Assembly: GCF_015477805.1 (NCBI RefSeq)
Contig: NZ_JADLQL010000002.1
Coordinates: forward strand, 310,001 to 374,000
DNA: 64,000 bases
Direction: 5' to 3'
Origin: Nocardia flavorosea
GTDB lineage: Bacteria > Actinomycetota > Actinomycetes > Mycobacteriales > Mycobacteriaceae
Part shown: one piece after another, positions 47,044 through 56,576 of the stretch
How the letters are laid out: every line of letters begins with the position of its first letter
How positions within the stretch are numbered: position 1 is the stretch's first letter
Notes under the pieces: generated by a model
Database searches by the model: none
What the model was told of the DNA's origin: nothing
What the model saw: the letters and a program-made list of their open reading frames with translations, nothing else
Program-made: the position numbers and the translations under genes

Positions 47044-50000
47044 TCAGCCGAACAGATCCGGTAGGTCCAGCACGCACGGGACCCCGGCCCAGGCTGGTCC
47101 GGGCCGGTCCTCGGCTGCCAGGATCACAGCGGTGAGTCCGGGCAGCGATCCTGGATCGAGGACCGTGAGTCCTTCGGCGTCGGACCACAGGTGGGTGATC
47201 CATTCCGCGGTGGGAGCCGGTCCCCGGTCGTGGTCCGGGAGCAGTGCCACCGCCGCACCCGCGGCGCCCGCCGCCACGATCTCGGTCACCGCCGCGAGGC
47301 CGTCGCCACGCCCGTACCCGAACGTCGCGGCCTCGTAGGACAGTGCGGTGCCGGTGTGCAGCCGCGCCACCGCCGCCGCCATCCGGTCGTAGGTCACCTG
47401 CCGGCCGGCGGCGTCCACCGTCACGAGATCACCGCCGCGCAGCGGCCGGACCCGGTGCACGTGGGTGACCGGCCGCGGCGACTGCCGGCCGATCTCGGAC
47501 TGTACTGCCGGATCGTCCAGCAACAGCCACACCACCTCCGGCTGCCGTGGGGCCGTGGCAACCGCCAGCCCGAACTCCACCGTCAGTCCCGCGGCCGCGG
47601 CCACCGCTACGGCGTCGGCGGGTACGAGTGCCGCCCCGGCCGCGAGTACGGCCCAGGTGGCGACCACCGCGTCCATACCTCGCGGCAGGGCGGTCACCAC
47701 CCCGGACCCCGGTCCGCAACCCCGCGCGATCAGCAGCCGAGCCAACCGAGACGATCGGGTATCCAGTTCCTGGTAGGTCATGATCTCGTCCCCGCGGATC
47801 ACCGCGGGCCCGGCCGGGTCGTCTTCCACCGAGACAGCGAGGGCCCGGGCAAGCGCGACTCCGGCGGTCGCCACCGAGACGACCGGTCCGGCGGCGAATA
47901 CAGCGCCGGTCGTATCCGGCGGACCGAAACCACCGTGGGTGGGCACGTTTTCCGGTGACCACGCCGGAGCACCCCGGCCCGCGGAAACTGCTGGGCCGAC
48001 CGCACTCATCGAACCGGCCCGGCCGGGGGTGTGCACCACATCTCCCATCCCCGCCGCAATATCCGTTCCGGCGGCTGCCGCCGTCCGCGGCGGGTCCGTT
48101 TCACGCGCCGATCCGACGGCGGTGGCAGTGTCGACCGCGCGTTTCGAACCGACAGCGGCCACAGCAACCCCTGTCCCCGCAGCACCGACGTCGGACGCGG
48201 CTCCCGCAGAACCCGAATCGACAACGCGCTCGGCGGCGGAACCGGCCTTCCCGATCGGGTCGATCCCATCGGCAGCGAAGCCGGTCGCTCTCACTCCGAC
48301 CCCATCGGCAACAACGCCGGTCGGGCCCATCAGCTCGACCCTATCGGCAACAAGGCCGGTCGGCCCCCTCAGATCGGCCCTATCAGCGACAAAGCCCGAC
48401 GGCTCCATCAGTTCGACCCCATCGGCAACAAAGCCCGACGGCTCCATCAGTTCGACCCCATCGGCAACCAAACCCGACGGCTCCCTCAGCTCGACCCCAT
48501 CGCCAACAAAGCCCGACGGCTCCATCGGTACGGACCCGTCGGCGGCAGGCAGGACGCTGCCCGTATCCGCGGCGTCGTCCGTGTCGATCGACGCGCTGGT
48601 ACTCGGAACCGACGGATCAGCTGTCCCACTACCGGGCGTACCGACCGGCATACCCGCCGGAGTATTCGATTCGGTGCCGAGAGCTACGTGCGCTGTTTCG
48701 ACCGGTTCGAGAGGCGCATGTTCGGAATCGCCGGTGAGATCGAATTCCCCCACCCGCGTCCGCGGTTCGGCAGCGACGGTGGTGAGGATTCGGACCAGCT
48801 GATCGCCGAAGGACAGCACTGTCTGCTCGTCGAACAGATCGGTGCGGTATGCCATTCCTAGCCGCAGCTCGCCGGGGGCCCCGCCGCTGTCGTGGCGCGC
48901 AGCCAGAGCTATTCGCAGATCGGCTTCCGCGTCCGAGATGCCATGGTCCGTTCCGCGGACCGCGAGTCCGGGCAGGTTCACGGCCGCCGGCTCGGCGAAC
49001 GGCGACAGCAATACGCCGAACAGCGGTTCCTGTCCGGGTGATACGGCGTCCACGACGTGGTCGAAGGGAATATCGGCGTTGGCGGCAGCGGCCAGATTCG
49101 TTTCCCGGGTGCGATCCAGGAGTTCGATGAAGGTCTGCGTGGCCCGGACCCGCGTCCGCACGGTGACGGTATTCGCGAACCGGCCGACCAGATCGGCCAG
49201 CGCCGGTTCGTCGCGACCGGTGAGCCGGCGGCCGACCGCGATATCGCCGGCCCCGGTCAGCCGGTGCAGCAGCATGGTCACCGCCGCGTGCACGACCAGG
49301 AAAACAGTGGCACCGCGGTTGTCGGCGAGTTCGTCCAGCGACCGATGCACCTGCGGGGGCAGGACGAAATCGGTTGCGGCGTCGGGTAGCGATATCCGCT
49401 CCGGACGGGGCCGGTCCGCGGGCAGTCGGCCGCCCACCGAAACCCGCAACTGTTGGCGCCAATAGTCCAGTTGTTGTGCCGCGACCGATGTCTCGTCGCT
49501 CTCGTCACCGAGTAGGGTGCGCTGCCATATCGCGTAATCCGCGTACTGCACCGGCAGCGGCGACCAGCGCGGCGATTCCCCGCTCACCCGCGCCAGGTAC
49601 GCGGTCATCAGGTCCCGCATCATCGGCGCCGGCGACGCACCGTCCGCAGCGATCCGGTGCGCCACCAGTGCGAGGACGTGTTCGTCGCTGTCGGTGGCGA
49701 GCAGAAGTCCACGGATCGGCGCCGCCGCGGTGATATCGAATGCGGTGGCCTGTAGTTCGGCGATCCGGCCGGTTATATCGTCGGTGTCCTCGATCTCCAA
49801 GCCGCCGCGCAGTACCTGCGCCACCGGCAGAATCTCCTGATAGGGCAGCCCGTCCGGGCCCGCGGGATAGCGGGTGCGCAACGGTTCGTGTCGTTCCAGG
49901 ACATCGGAGAGCGCGTGTCGCAGCGCCGAGGTGTCGAGGGCACCGGTGAGCTCTACGGCCAGCACGATATTGTGCGCGGCCGGATCCGACCGGTCCCGCA

Positions 50001-53000
50001 GCCATATACGGTATTGGCTGGGCGCGAGCGGAATCCGCTCCGGCCACTCGGCCCGGTCCAGGGCCGGCCGTTGAGCCGCCCGGCCCGCGCCGGGCACCAC
50101 GCGGGCAGCCAGCGCGGCGACCACGGGCGCCTCGAACATCGTGCGCAGGCCGAGATCGGCACCGAGTATCTCGTTGATCCGCGCCACTGCCCGGCTGGCC
50201 AGCAGCGAATTACCGCCGAGGGCGAAGAAATCGTCGTCCGCGCCGATCCGGTCGTCGCCGAGCAGGTCGGCGAATACCGCGGCGACAACGGTTTCGGTAC
50301 GGCCGGCCGGTTCCGTATAGGGCGCACGATCCCCGGCCGGCTCAGGGCGCACCGTATCGACCGCCTCGGGTTCGGTCCGCGACGGGCGCGTCGGCCGCCT
50401 ACCTGTGTACTCGAGATTCGCACGGCCGGCGAACCCGGCCCACCGTCCGAAATCCCCGGACCGGTACATCCGCGACCCCGGCGCGCCGAAGGGGTCGGCC
50501 ACGAATCGGCTCGCGGTGAGTCCGGGCCGGTCCAGGTACCCGCGGGCCAATTGGGCGCCCGCCACGTAGATTTCGCCGGGTACGCCCACCGGTACGGGCT
50601 GTAACCGATCGTCCAGGACGAACGCGTCCAGGCCCGGCAGTGCCCGGCCGATCACACTGGCGGAGTTGTCCACCAGGTGTTGGTCCAATGGCAGGAAGGA
50701 GGCGTGCACGGTGGTTTCGGTGGTGCCGTACATGTTCACCACCCACGGCGCATTCCCTTCGCCGCCCGCGGACGCACCGTGCCGCTCGTACCAGGCGCGC
50801 AGCCGGCGCAGATCGAGCGCTTCACCGCCCAGCACCACATACCGCAAGGCGGATGGCGCGCTGTCCCCGGCGGCGTACGCGTCCCGGTCGGCCTCGGCGA
50901 ACCGGTAGAACGCCGACGGCGTCTGGCCGATCACCGTGACCCGCTCGCGTACCAGAAGTTCACGGAAACGTTGCGGCGAATCAGCGGTCTCCGCGTCGAC
51001 CACCACCACGCAACCACCACCGGCAAGGGCGCACCACAGCTCCCATATCGAGAAGCCGGAGGTGAGGGGATGGAACAGCGCCCACACATCCGCGTCGTCG
51101 AAATCGAACAGCAACTGGGTATTGGCGAACAACTCCACCACATTGCGGTGCGTTACGCCGGCGCTGCCGGTAGGTCCGGAAGTGGGTGCGGTACACATCA
51201 GGTTGCCGGGCCGCAGTGGCGCACGGCGGTCGGCGTCGGTGATCGGATCCGGGGCGTGGTGGGCGGTTTCCTCCAGAGTCACGATCGGCAGGTCCGCGGG
51301 CACCGCGGACTGCGTCGCCGCGGTGGTGAGTACAGCGACCGGCGGCGTTGCGGCCGGGACGAGTTGCGGCCAGGGTCGCACCGTGTCGATCGGCAGGTAC
51401 GCAGCACCGGCCAGCAGGACGCCCAGCAGCGCGACCGGCAGTTCCTCGGTACGCGGTACGGCCACCGCCACCAGCGTTTCCGGACCGGCCCCCGCATCGA
51501 TCAGACCGCGCGCCACCCGGTGGGCGCGGCCGAGCAGTTCGCCGAAACTCAGGACCGATTCCCCGCACCGCACTGCCGGGGCCGACTGGTTCAGGCGGCC
51601 GCGGGCTTCGATCAGGTCGACCAGCGTCACCGGGGGCACCGCGGCGCCGGCACTGTTCCATTCCCGCAGTACCAGCTCACGTTCCCCGGGAAAGAGCAGA
51701 TCGATATCGCCCACGACCACGCCGGGATCGGCGGCCACGGCGGTCAGGATGCGAAGCAGCCGGTCGGCGTGATCTTCGACGGTCGGCGCGTCGAACAGGT
51801 CGCGGGCGTAGGTGAAGGTGAGGGTGGCGCCGGCGCCGTCGGCCACCAGGTCGACCCGCAGGTCGAGTTTCCCCGGTAGTTCGGCGGGTTCGTTGTGGGG
51901 CGAGAGCAATACGCGAAACGGTGGGCGCCCGCCTACTGTGCGGAGGGTGTCGATCAGATGGCCGAGACGTTCGCTGCCCCGGACCGCCGTGCCCAGGGCC
52001 GCGGCACCGGCTTCCCGGGCCTCGGCCAGTAACGCATCGAAACCGCTCGCCGGATTCACGTCGGTGTGCAGGACCGACAGGCCCGCCGCCGAGCCCTTGG
52101 TCACGAACGCGCCCACCGCGGTTTCCCGCTGTCCCGACAGCCTCGCCAGCAGTACGGCCAGGGCGGCCTGTACCACGGTGAAATCGTTCGTATCGTATTG
52201 CTCGGCGGCGCTGTTCAGTGCGTCGTGTAACCCGCCGTCCAATTCCCGGCGCAGCATTGCGCTGCGCCGGGACGGGGTGGCGGGTCGCGGCCGGTCGGCC
52301 GGTAGCTCACCGTGGGCAACGAGCGTGGCGGGCGGGCGCCACCAGCCCGCAGCGGGTGTCGCGGCCTCTGCGGGTACGGCCAGCAGTTGTCCCACGAGCG
52401 CCCGCAGCACGCCCGAAAGCGCCTGTGCGACCGGTTCGGCGACACGGTCGCGGCGATAGCACAACCGCAGCAGCAGCCGGTCGGCCGATTCCACCACCAG
52501 CATCACCGGGTGGTGGCTCCCGATCCGGGTGGTGAGATCCACGATCTCCAAACCGTCGAGCGCACCGGCCGCGGCGCATAACCCGGCCGCGTCCACGGGG
52601 TCGGGATCGAAGGCCAGCACGGTATCGAAGAGGTCGGCGGTTCCGGGGGCGATACCGGCCGGCGCCAGATAGTGGTGTTCGAGCAGGGTGGCTTGTTCGG
52701 ACTCGATCCGGGTGAGCAGTTCCCGTACGGGCCGTCCGGGTTCCAGCTGTACCCGCACCGGAATCGTATCGGCCAGCAGACCGGCCATCTGGTCCGCGCC
52801 GCTCAGCTCCGGCGGCCGGCCCGGTACAACGGCGCCGAAGACGATATCCGTGCGGCCGGTCAGACTCGTCAGGACCAGCGCCCACAGCGCCCGCACCACG
52901 GTTTCGACCGTGACACCGCAGGCCACCGCGTAGGCGGCCATCGCGTCGGTCTCCGCTTCGCCGAGCGTGTGCACCGATTCCCCGTACCCGCTGTCCGGCT

Positions 53001-56000
53001 CCGCGGGCACGGCGAGTACCGCGGCGAGTTCGGTCGGCCGGGCCCCGTGCAAGACCTGCGACCACCGGACCCCGGCGGCCGCGGCATCGCCGTGCGCGCG
53101 CCAGCGGAGGTATTCGCGGTAAGCCGGTGGCCCGGGTAACGCCGCCCCGTCACCGTGCCGCGCATACAGAGTCAGCAGATCCCGCAGCAGAATCGCCGCC
53201 GATCCGCTGTCGAACAGCAGCGGGTGCGCGACCAGGACGCAATGCGTACGCCCGGAAACGGTGCGATAAACCGTGAACCGCAGGGGTGGCGCGCTGTCCA
53301 CCGCGAACCCGGTGCGCTGCTCGGTGGCCAGCAACTCGGCCATCTCGTAGTCGCCGACATCCTCGACCACCCGCCACCCCACCTCGGCGGTCTCGACGAC
53401 CAACTGCACGGGGATACCGTCTGCGCCGGTGGTGAAAACCGAACGCAACGCCGGGTACCGGTCGACGAGCGCCTGGGCGGCACTGTGCAAGCGGTCGAGA
53501 TCGATAACGCCGCCCAGTTCCAGCGCGAACAGCATCGCGTCGGCGTCCGAACCGTCCGCGGTGAGCTGGGAACGGAAGAACAGTCCGGTGCCCTGCGGCC
53601 CCAGCGGCAATACCTCCACCAGGCGCGGATGAACTGCCCGCCAGGCTGCCAGTTCCGCATCCGCCGCCTGGACGGACGGCGAATCGAAACCGTTCGCGGC
53701 GGGGTCCCCGGCGTGCCGGGCCAGTGCGCGCAGGACCGCCAGCCAGTCACCGGCCAGCTCACGGGCCGCGGATTCGTCGAGGATATCCGCGAGATAACCG
53801 AATACCACGGTCATCGCGCCGTCGGCCCGCACGACGGCGTCGATATCGACGACCAGGTCCACCGGCATACCGGGATCCGGATCGGCTGTGAAATCGCCCA
53901 GTTCATCGGTCGGTGACCAGGCCGGGTCCGCTCGCTCGGCCATTCCTCCGGCGCGGCAGACGAAGCCGATCTGGGCGGGTGCCGCACCGGGTCGGCCGGG
54001 CGTCGTCGGGTGCAGCAACCCGTACCCGATTCCCGCGTCCGCGACCGCGCCGAGCTGCTCGGATACGGCCTGCACCAGCGCGGCCGTTTCGGCGCCACCA
54101 CGCAATGCCGCGTCGACGGCGATCCCCGACAGGTCCAGCGCCACCGGGTATTCGGTGCTGAATCGTCCGACGGTCCGAGCGGTGTCGGCGTCGCGCAGAA
54201 CGGACGACGAGCGGGCATCCCCGATCAGCCGCATCCGCGTGACCGCACAGTCCACACCGCGCCGCAACCGCCAATTCCGCACCGCCAGCGCGAGCGCGGC
54301 GACCAGTGGATCGTCGGCACCGGTGCCGTACCGGTCCGGTAGGTCGGTGCGTACCTTACCGGCGATCTCGGCCGGCACCTCGACCGCGAACCGGCACACC
54401 GCCGCTTGGATATCGGTGGCCGAGTCCACTGGGCGAGAACCGAGAAGCGGGTCCGGGGTGGCCAGAACGCCGCGCCAGTAGGGTCGTTCGCGTTCCCGGT
54501 CCGCCGTGATCAGCGTCTGCGCGCAGTTCCGGAACGGTAGCCCGACGGGCGGTAGTTCGATATCGCGCCCGGAAGCTATTCGCGCCCACGCCCGGGCCAG
54601 ATCGCCGACGACGATATGCCAGGACGCCGCGTCCACGACATAGCGGTGCACAGCCAGCAGCAGCGCGTCCCGCGCATCGGGCCGGCGCAGCCAGGTGGCG
54701 GCGACCATCCGACCACCCAGCGGGTCCAGTTGCGCCACAGTCGAATTGATTGCCGCCCGGACGATGCCGGCGGGCCCGGCACCGCCGCTGCCCGCGCACA
54801 CCTCGACCTCGGAGATCAGCACCCCCGCCCCCGGCGGGTGGTCCGGCACCTCGAAACGGTACCGGTCGTCTTCGGCGACCACCCGGGCGCGCAACATATC
54901 GTGCCGGGCCAGTACCGCCCCGACGGTCGCGGCCAGGCCGGCACGATCGATACCCGCCGGCAGCGACAGCACCACGGTCTGCGCGAACCCCGGGAACACG
55001 CCGCCGGCCAGATACCGCTCGAGCAGCGGGGTCGACGGAACCTCGTTCGTGCCGTCCAGGCCGATATCCGGACCGCCCGAGGGCAGTTCGCTCTCCCCCG
55101 GCACTGCGGTGTGGCGGGCGAGCGCGTCGTCCATCTCCCGGGAATCGGGTTCGTGCGGCCGCACCTGGGAATCGGCGGGGTCCAGGAACTCTATTTCCGG
55201 ACCGTACGGTGTTTCGATGTGCCGGGCCAGGTCACCGGTGCGGTACATCCGGGCGCCCGGCCGGCCGTTGCCGTCGGGTACGGCGACGAAACGGGCGGCG
55301 GTGAGCGCGGGCCGATTCGCGTAGCCCTGCGCCAGAACCGGTCCCGCCAGATAGAGTTCGCCTGTTTCGCCCGGGGAGACCGGCCGTAACCGGGCGTCGA
55401 GCACCAGCATCCCGGCCCCGTTCGCCACGGTGCCGAGGGTGCGCGGCCCGCGCGGAACCGCCGGCCGGGTATTCGTGGCGACGATCCCGGCTTCGGAACA
55501 CCCGTAGGAACTGACCACACGACATTCGCCCGCCCAGCGCTCGGCCTGTGCGACTCCCCTTCGGTCGCCCACGACGGCGATGAAATCGAGTTCGCCGAAC
55601 CCGGCCGGGTCCACCGATCCCGCGACGGCCGCGGTGGCGACCAGGTGGGTCGCCCCCTCCCGGCGGATCAGATCACCCAGTTCGCGCCCGCCGGACACCC
55701 CGGCCGGGGCGATCACCAGGGTCGCGCCCGCGGTGCAGGCGAGCAGCAATTCGAGGACCGCGATATCGACGGTCGGGGGGCAGCTGTGCACGACGCGGGA
55801 ATCGCTGGATATCCCGTAGCTGTCGCCGACCGCCGCGACCACCGCGCCGAGCCCGGCATGCGGCACCACAATGCCTACGGGTTCGCCGGTGGAACCGCAG
55901 GTGTAGGTGATGTATGCCGGATGCCGCTCGTCGAGCGCCCGGATCCGGTCGGCGTAGGAGAGAGGATGCCGCGGTCGCCGGGCGATACGGTCGGCCTGGA

Positions 56001-56472
56001 CCGGATCGTCGAGTTCGATCCAATACAGGGCACGGCCCAGGCGCCACCGGTATTTCGAGGTGGTCAGGCCGAAGGCAGTCCCGGAATCGGCGGCGATATA
56101 CGCGATCCGGTCGGCCGGGTCGGTTGGGTCGATGACGACATGGGCCGCGCCGGTTTTGGCGACGGCCCATACCGCCAACACCGATTCCGGGCTGCGCGCT
56201 ATTCCGATCGCCACCACATCGCCCGGCCCGATTCCGCGTTCGATCAGTTCCCGCGCGACCTGCGAGGACCGCTCATCGAGTTGCCGGTAGGTCAGTTCGC
56301 ACTGATCGGCGGGTGCACCCGTCGGGTTGTAGCGCAGCGCCACTTCGTCCGCGGCGGATTCCACCGCCGCCGTCAGCAACTGACCGAGAGGAGGGGTGCC
56401 CGCACGACGCCGGCGACTGCCACGAGAAGAACGACGGGCAGTTTCCATTCGAGTGCATTCACCCTCTCGCAT
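47044..56472 (-). CDS. Giant NRPS-derived protein, catalytic motifs lost (first of pair)
   Basis: 3142 residues, unbroken. Order: adenylation core 25-435 (A3 YTCGSTGEPVG, Lys lost; ends at the hinge), epimerisation-like 480-920 (VHRYVVDAASW, TVGRFSTEYPV), condensation 945-1370 (VAHPLLFDSG), C-lobe of another condensation domain 1395-1605, adenylation core 1612-2025 (A3 TAPTSGPTGSAG; FDxS Asp replaced in TSGFS), an intact carrier 2055-2125 (FFALGGNSLL), condensation 2140-2580 (AHRIAADG), disordered linker 2585-2865 with 13-residue repeats, and an N-terminal piece of an adenylation core 2870-3142. The second His of HHxxxDG is Arg, Pro or Arg. Amino-acid activation is not expected. Start at ATG 56472; ATG 56448 is an alternative. 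209 bases before the second giant gene. Confidence 0.85.
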   Translation of the reverse strand: MREGECTRMETARRSSRGSRRRRAGTPPLGQLLTAAVESAADEVALRYNPTGAPADQCELTYRQLDERSSQVARELIERGIGPGDVVAIGIARSPESVLAVWAVAKTGAAHVVIDPTDPADRIAYIAADSGTAFGLTTSKYRWRLGRALYWIELDDPVQADRIARRPRHPLSYADRIRALDERHPAYITYTCGSTGEPVGIVVPHAGLGAVVAAVGDSYGISSDSRVVHSCPPTVDIAVLELLLACTAGATLVIAPAGVSGGRELGDLIRREGATHLVATAAVAGSVDPAGFGELDFIAVVGDRRGVAQAERWAGECRVVSSYGCSEAGIVATNTRPAVPRGPRTLGTVANGAGMLVLDARLRPVSPGETGELYLAGPVLAQGYANRPALTAARFVAVPDGNGRPGARMYRTGDLARHIETPYGPEIEFLDPADSQVRPHEPDSREMDDALARHTAVPGESELPSGGPDIGLDGTNEVPSTPLLERYLAGGVFPGFAQTVVLSLPAGIDRAGLAATVGAVLARHDMLRARVVAEDDRYRFEVPDHPPGAGVLISEVEVCAGSGGAGPAGIVRAAINSTVAQLDPLGGRMVAATWLRRPDARDALLLAVHRYVVDAASWHIVVGDLARAWARIASGRDIELPPVGLPFRNCAQTLITADRERERPYWRGVLATPDPLLGSRPVDSATDIQAAVCRFAVEVPAEIAGKVRTDLPDRYGTGADDPLVAALALAVRNWRLRRGVDCAVTRMRLIGDARSSSVLRDADTARTVGRFSTEYPVALDLSGIAVDAALRGGAETAALVQAVSEQLGAVADAGIGYGLLHPTTPGRPGAAPAQIGFVCRAGGMAERADPAWSPTDELGDFTADPDPGMPVDLVVDIDAVVRADGAMTVVFGYLADILDESAARELAGDWLAVLRALARHAGDPAANGFDSPSVQAADAELAAWRAVHPRLVEVLPLGPQGTGLFFRSQLTADGSDADAMLFALELGGVIDLDRLHSAAQALVDRYPALRSVFTTGADGIPVQLVVETAEVGWRVVEDVGDYEMAELLATEQRTGFAVDSAPPLRFTVYRTVSGRTHCVLVAHPLLFDSGSAAILLRDLLTLYARHGDGAALPGPPAYREYLRWRAHGDAAAAGVRWSQVLHGARPTELAAVLAVPAEPDSGYGESVHTLGEAETDAMAAYAVACGVTVETVVRALWALVLTSLTGRTDIVFGAVVPGRPPELSGADQMAGLLADTIPVRVQLEPGRPVRELLTRIESEQATLLEHHYLAPAGIAPGTADLFDTVLAFDPDPVDAAGLCAAAGALDGLEIVDLTTRIGSHHPVMLVVESADRLLLRLCYRRDRVAEPVAQALSGVLRALVGQLLAVPAEAATPAAGWWRPPATLVAHGELPADRPRPATPSRRSAMLRRELDGGLHDALNSAAEQYDTNDFTVVQAALAVLLARLSGQRETAVGAFVTKGSAAGLSVLHTDVNPASGFDALLAEAREAGAAALGTAVRGSERLGHLIDTLRTVGGRPPFRVLLSPHNEPAELPGKLDLRVDLVADGAGATLTFTYARDLFDAPTVEDHADRLLRILTAVAADPGVVVGDIDLLFPGERELVLREWNSAGAAVPPVTLVDLIEARGRLNQSAPAVRCGESVLSFGELLGRAHRVARGLIDAGAGPETLVAVAVPRTEELPVALLGVLLAGAAYLPIDTVRPWPQLVPAATPPVAVLTTAATQSAVPADLPIVTLEETAHHAPDPITDADRRAPLRPGNLMCTAPTSGPTGSAGVTHRNVVELFANTQLLFDFDDADVWALFHPLTSGFSIWELWCALAGGGCVVVVDAETADSPQRFRELLVRERVTVIGQTPSAFYRFAEADRDAYAAGDSAPSALRYVVLGGEALDLRRLRAWYERHGASAGGEGNAPWVVNMYGTTETTVHASFLPLDQHLVDNSASVIGRALPGLDAFVLDDRLQPVPVGVPGEIYVAGAQLARGYLDRPGLTASRFVADPFGAPGSRMYRSGDFGRWAGFAGRANLEYTGRRPTRPSRTEPEAVDTVRPEPAGDRAPYTEPAGRTETVVAAVFADLLGDDRIGADDDFFALGGNSLLASRAVARINEILGADLGLRTMFEAPVVAALAARVVPGAGRAAQRPALDRAEWPERIPLAPSQYRIWLRDRSDPAAHNIVLAVELTGALDTSALRHALSDVLERHEPLRTRYPAGPDGLPYQEILPVAQVLRGGLEIEDTDDITGRIAELQATAFDITAAAPIRGLLLATDSDEHVLALVAHRIAADGASPAPMMRDLMTAYLARVSGESPRWSPLPVQYADYAIWQRTLLGDESDETSVAAQQLDYWRQQLRVSVGGRLPADRPRPERISLPDAATDFVLPPQVHRSLDELADNRGATVFLVVHAAVTMLLHRLTGAGDIAVGRRLTGRDEPALADLVGRFANTVTVRTRVRATQTFIELLDRTRETNLAAAANADIPFDHVVDAVSPGQEPLFGVLLSPFAEPAAVNLPGLAVRGTDHGISDAEADLRIALAARHDSGGAPGELRLGMAYRTDLFDEQTVLSFGDQLVRILTTVAAEPRTRVGEFDLTGDSEHAPLEPVETAHVALGTESNTPAGMPVGTPGSGTADPSVPSTSASIDTDDAADTGSVLPAADGSVPMEPSGFVGDGVELREPSGLVADGVELMEPSGFVADGVELMEPSGFVADRADLRGPTGLVADRVELMGPTGVVADGVGVRATGFAADGIDPIGKAGSAAERVVDSGSAGAASDVGAAGTGVAVAAVGSKRAVDTATAVGSARETDPPRTAAAAGTDIAAGMGDVVHTPGRAGSMSAVGPAVSAGRGAPAWSPENVPTHGGFGPPDTTGAVFAAGPVVSVATAGVALARALAVSVEDDPAGPAVIRGDEIMTYQELDTRSSRLARLLIARGCGPGSGVVTALPRGMDAVVATWAVLAAGAALVPADAVAVAAAAGLTVEFGLAVATAPRQPEVVWLLLDDPAVQSEIGRQSPRPVTHVHRVRPLRGGDLVTVDAAGRQVTYDRMAAAVARLHTGTALSYEAATFGYGRGDGLAAVTEIVAAGAAGAAVALLPDHDRGPAPTAEWITHLWSDAEGLTVLDPGSLPGLTAVILAAEDRPGPAWAGVPCVLDLPDLFG
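48270..48525 (-). repeat. 39-bp tandem repeat (13-residue unit) in the first giant gene
   Basis: About six to seven imperfect copies of MEPSGFVADGVEL at residues about 2650-2735. The DNA units are 39 bp, in frame and head to tail, with point differences that mostly change one residue. The length is a multiple of three, so copy number can vary without breaking the frame. Confidence 0.85.
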
Positions 56473-56576
56473 CGAACCAGGATCCGGCCCCCGCGTGCCC
56501 GTACGGCGGCGAACCGGTATACCCGGGGCGAGCGCGGTCCGGCCATCATATCGGCCGAACGCGTCTTGCGATCAGT

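Noticed and set aside
48270..48525. Possible CRISPR array
   Set aside because: The 39-bp units are contiguous with no spacers, in frame, and inside a coding region.
36596..56472. Loss of A3 motifs explained by sequencing errors or local frameshifts
   Set aside because: The frame stays in register before and after each damaged motif, and the changes are substitutions and clean in-frame deletions.
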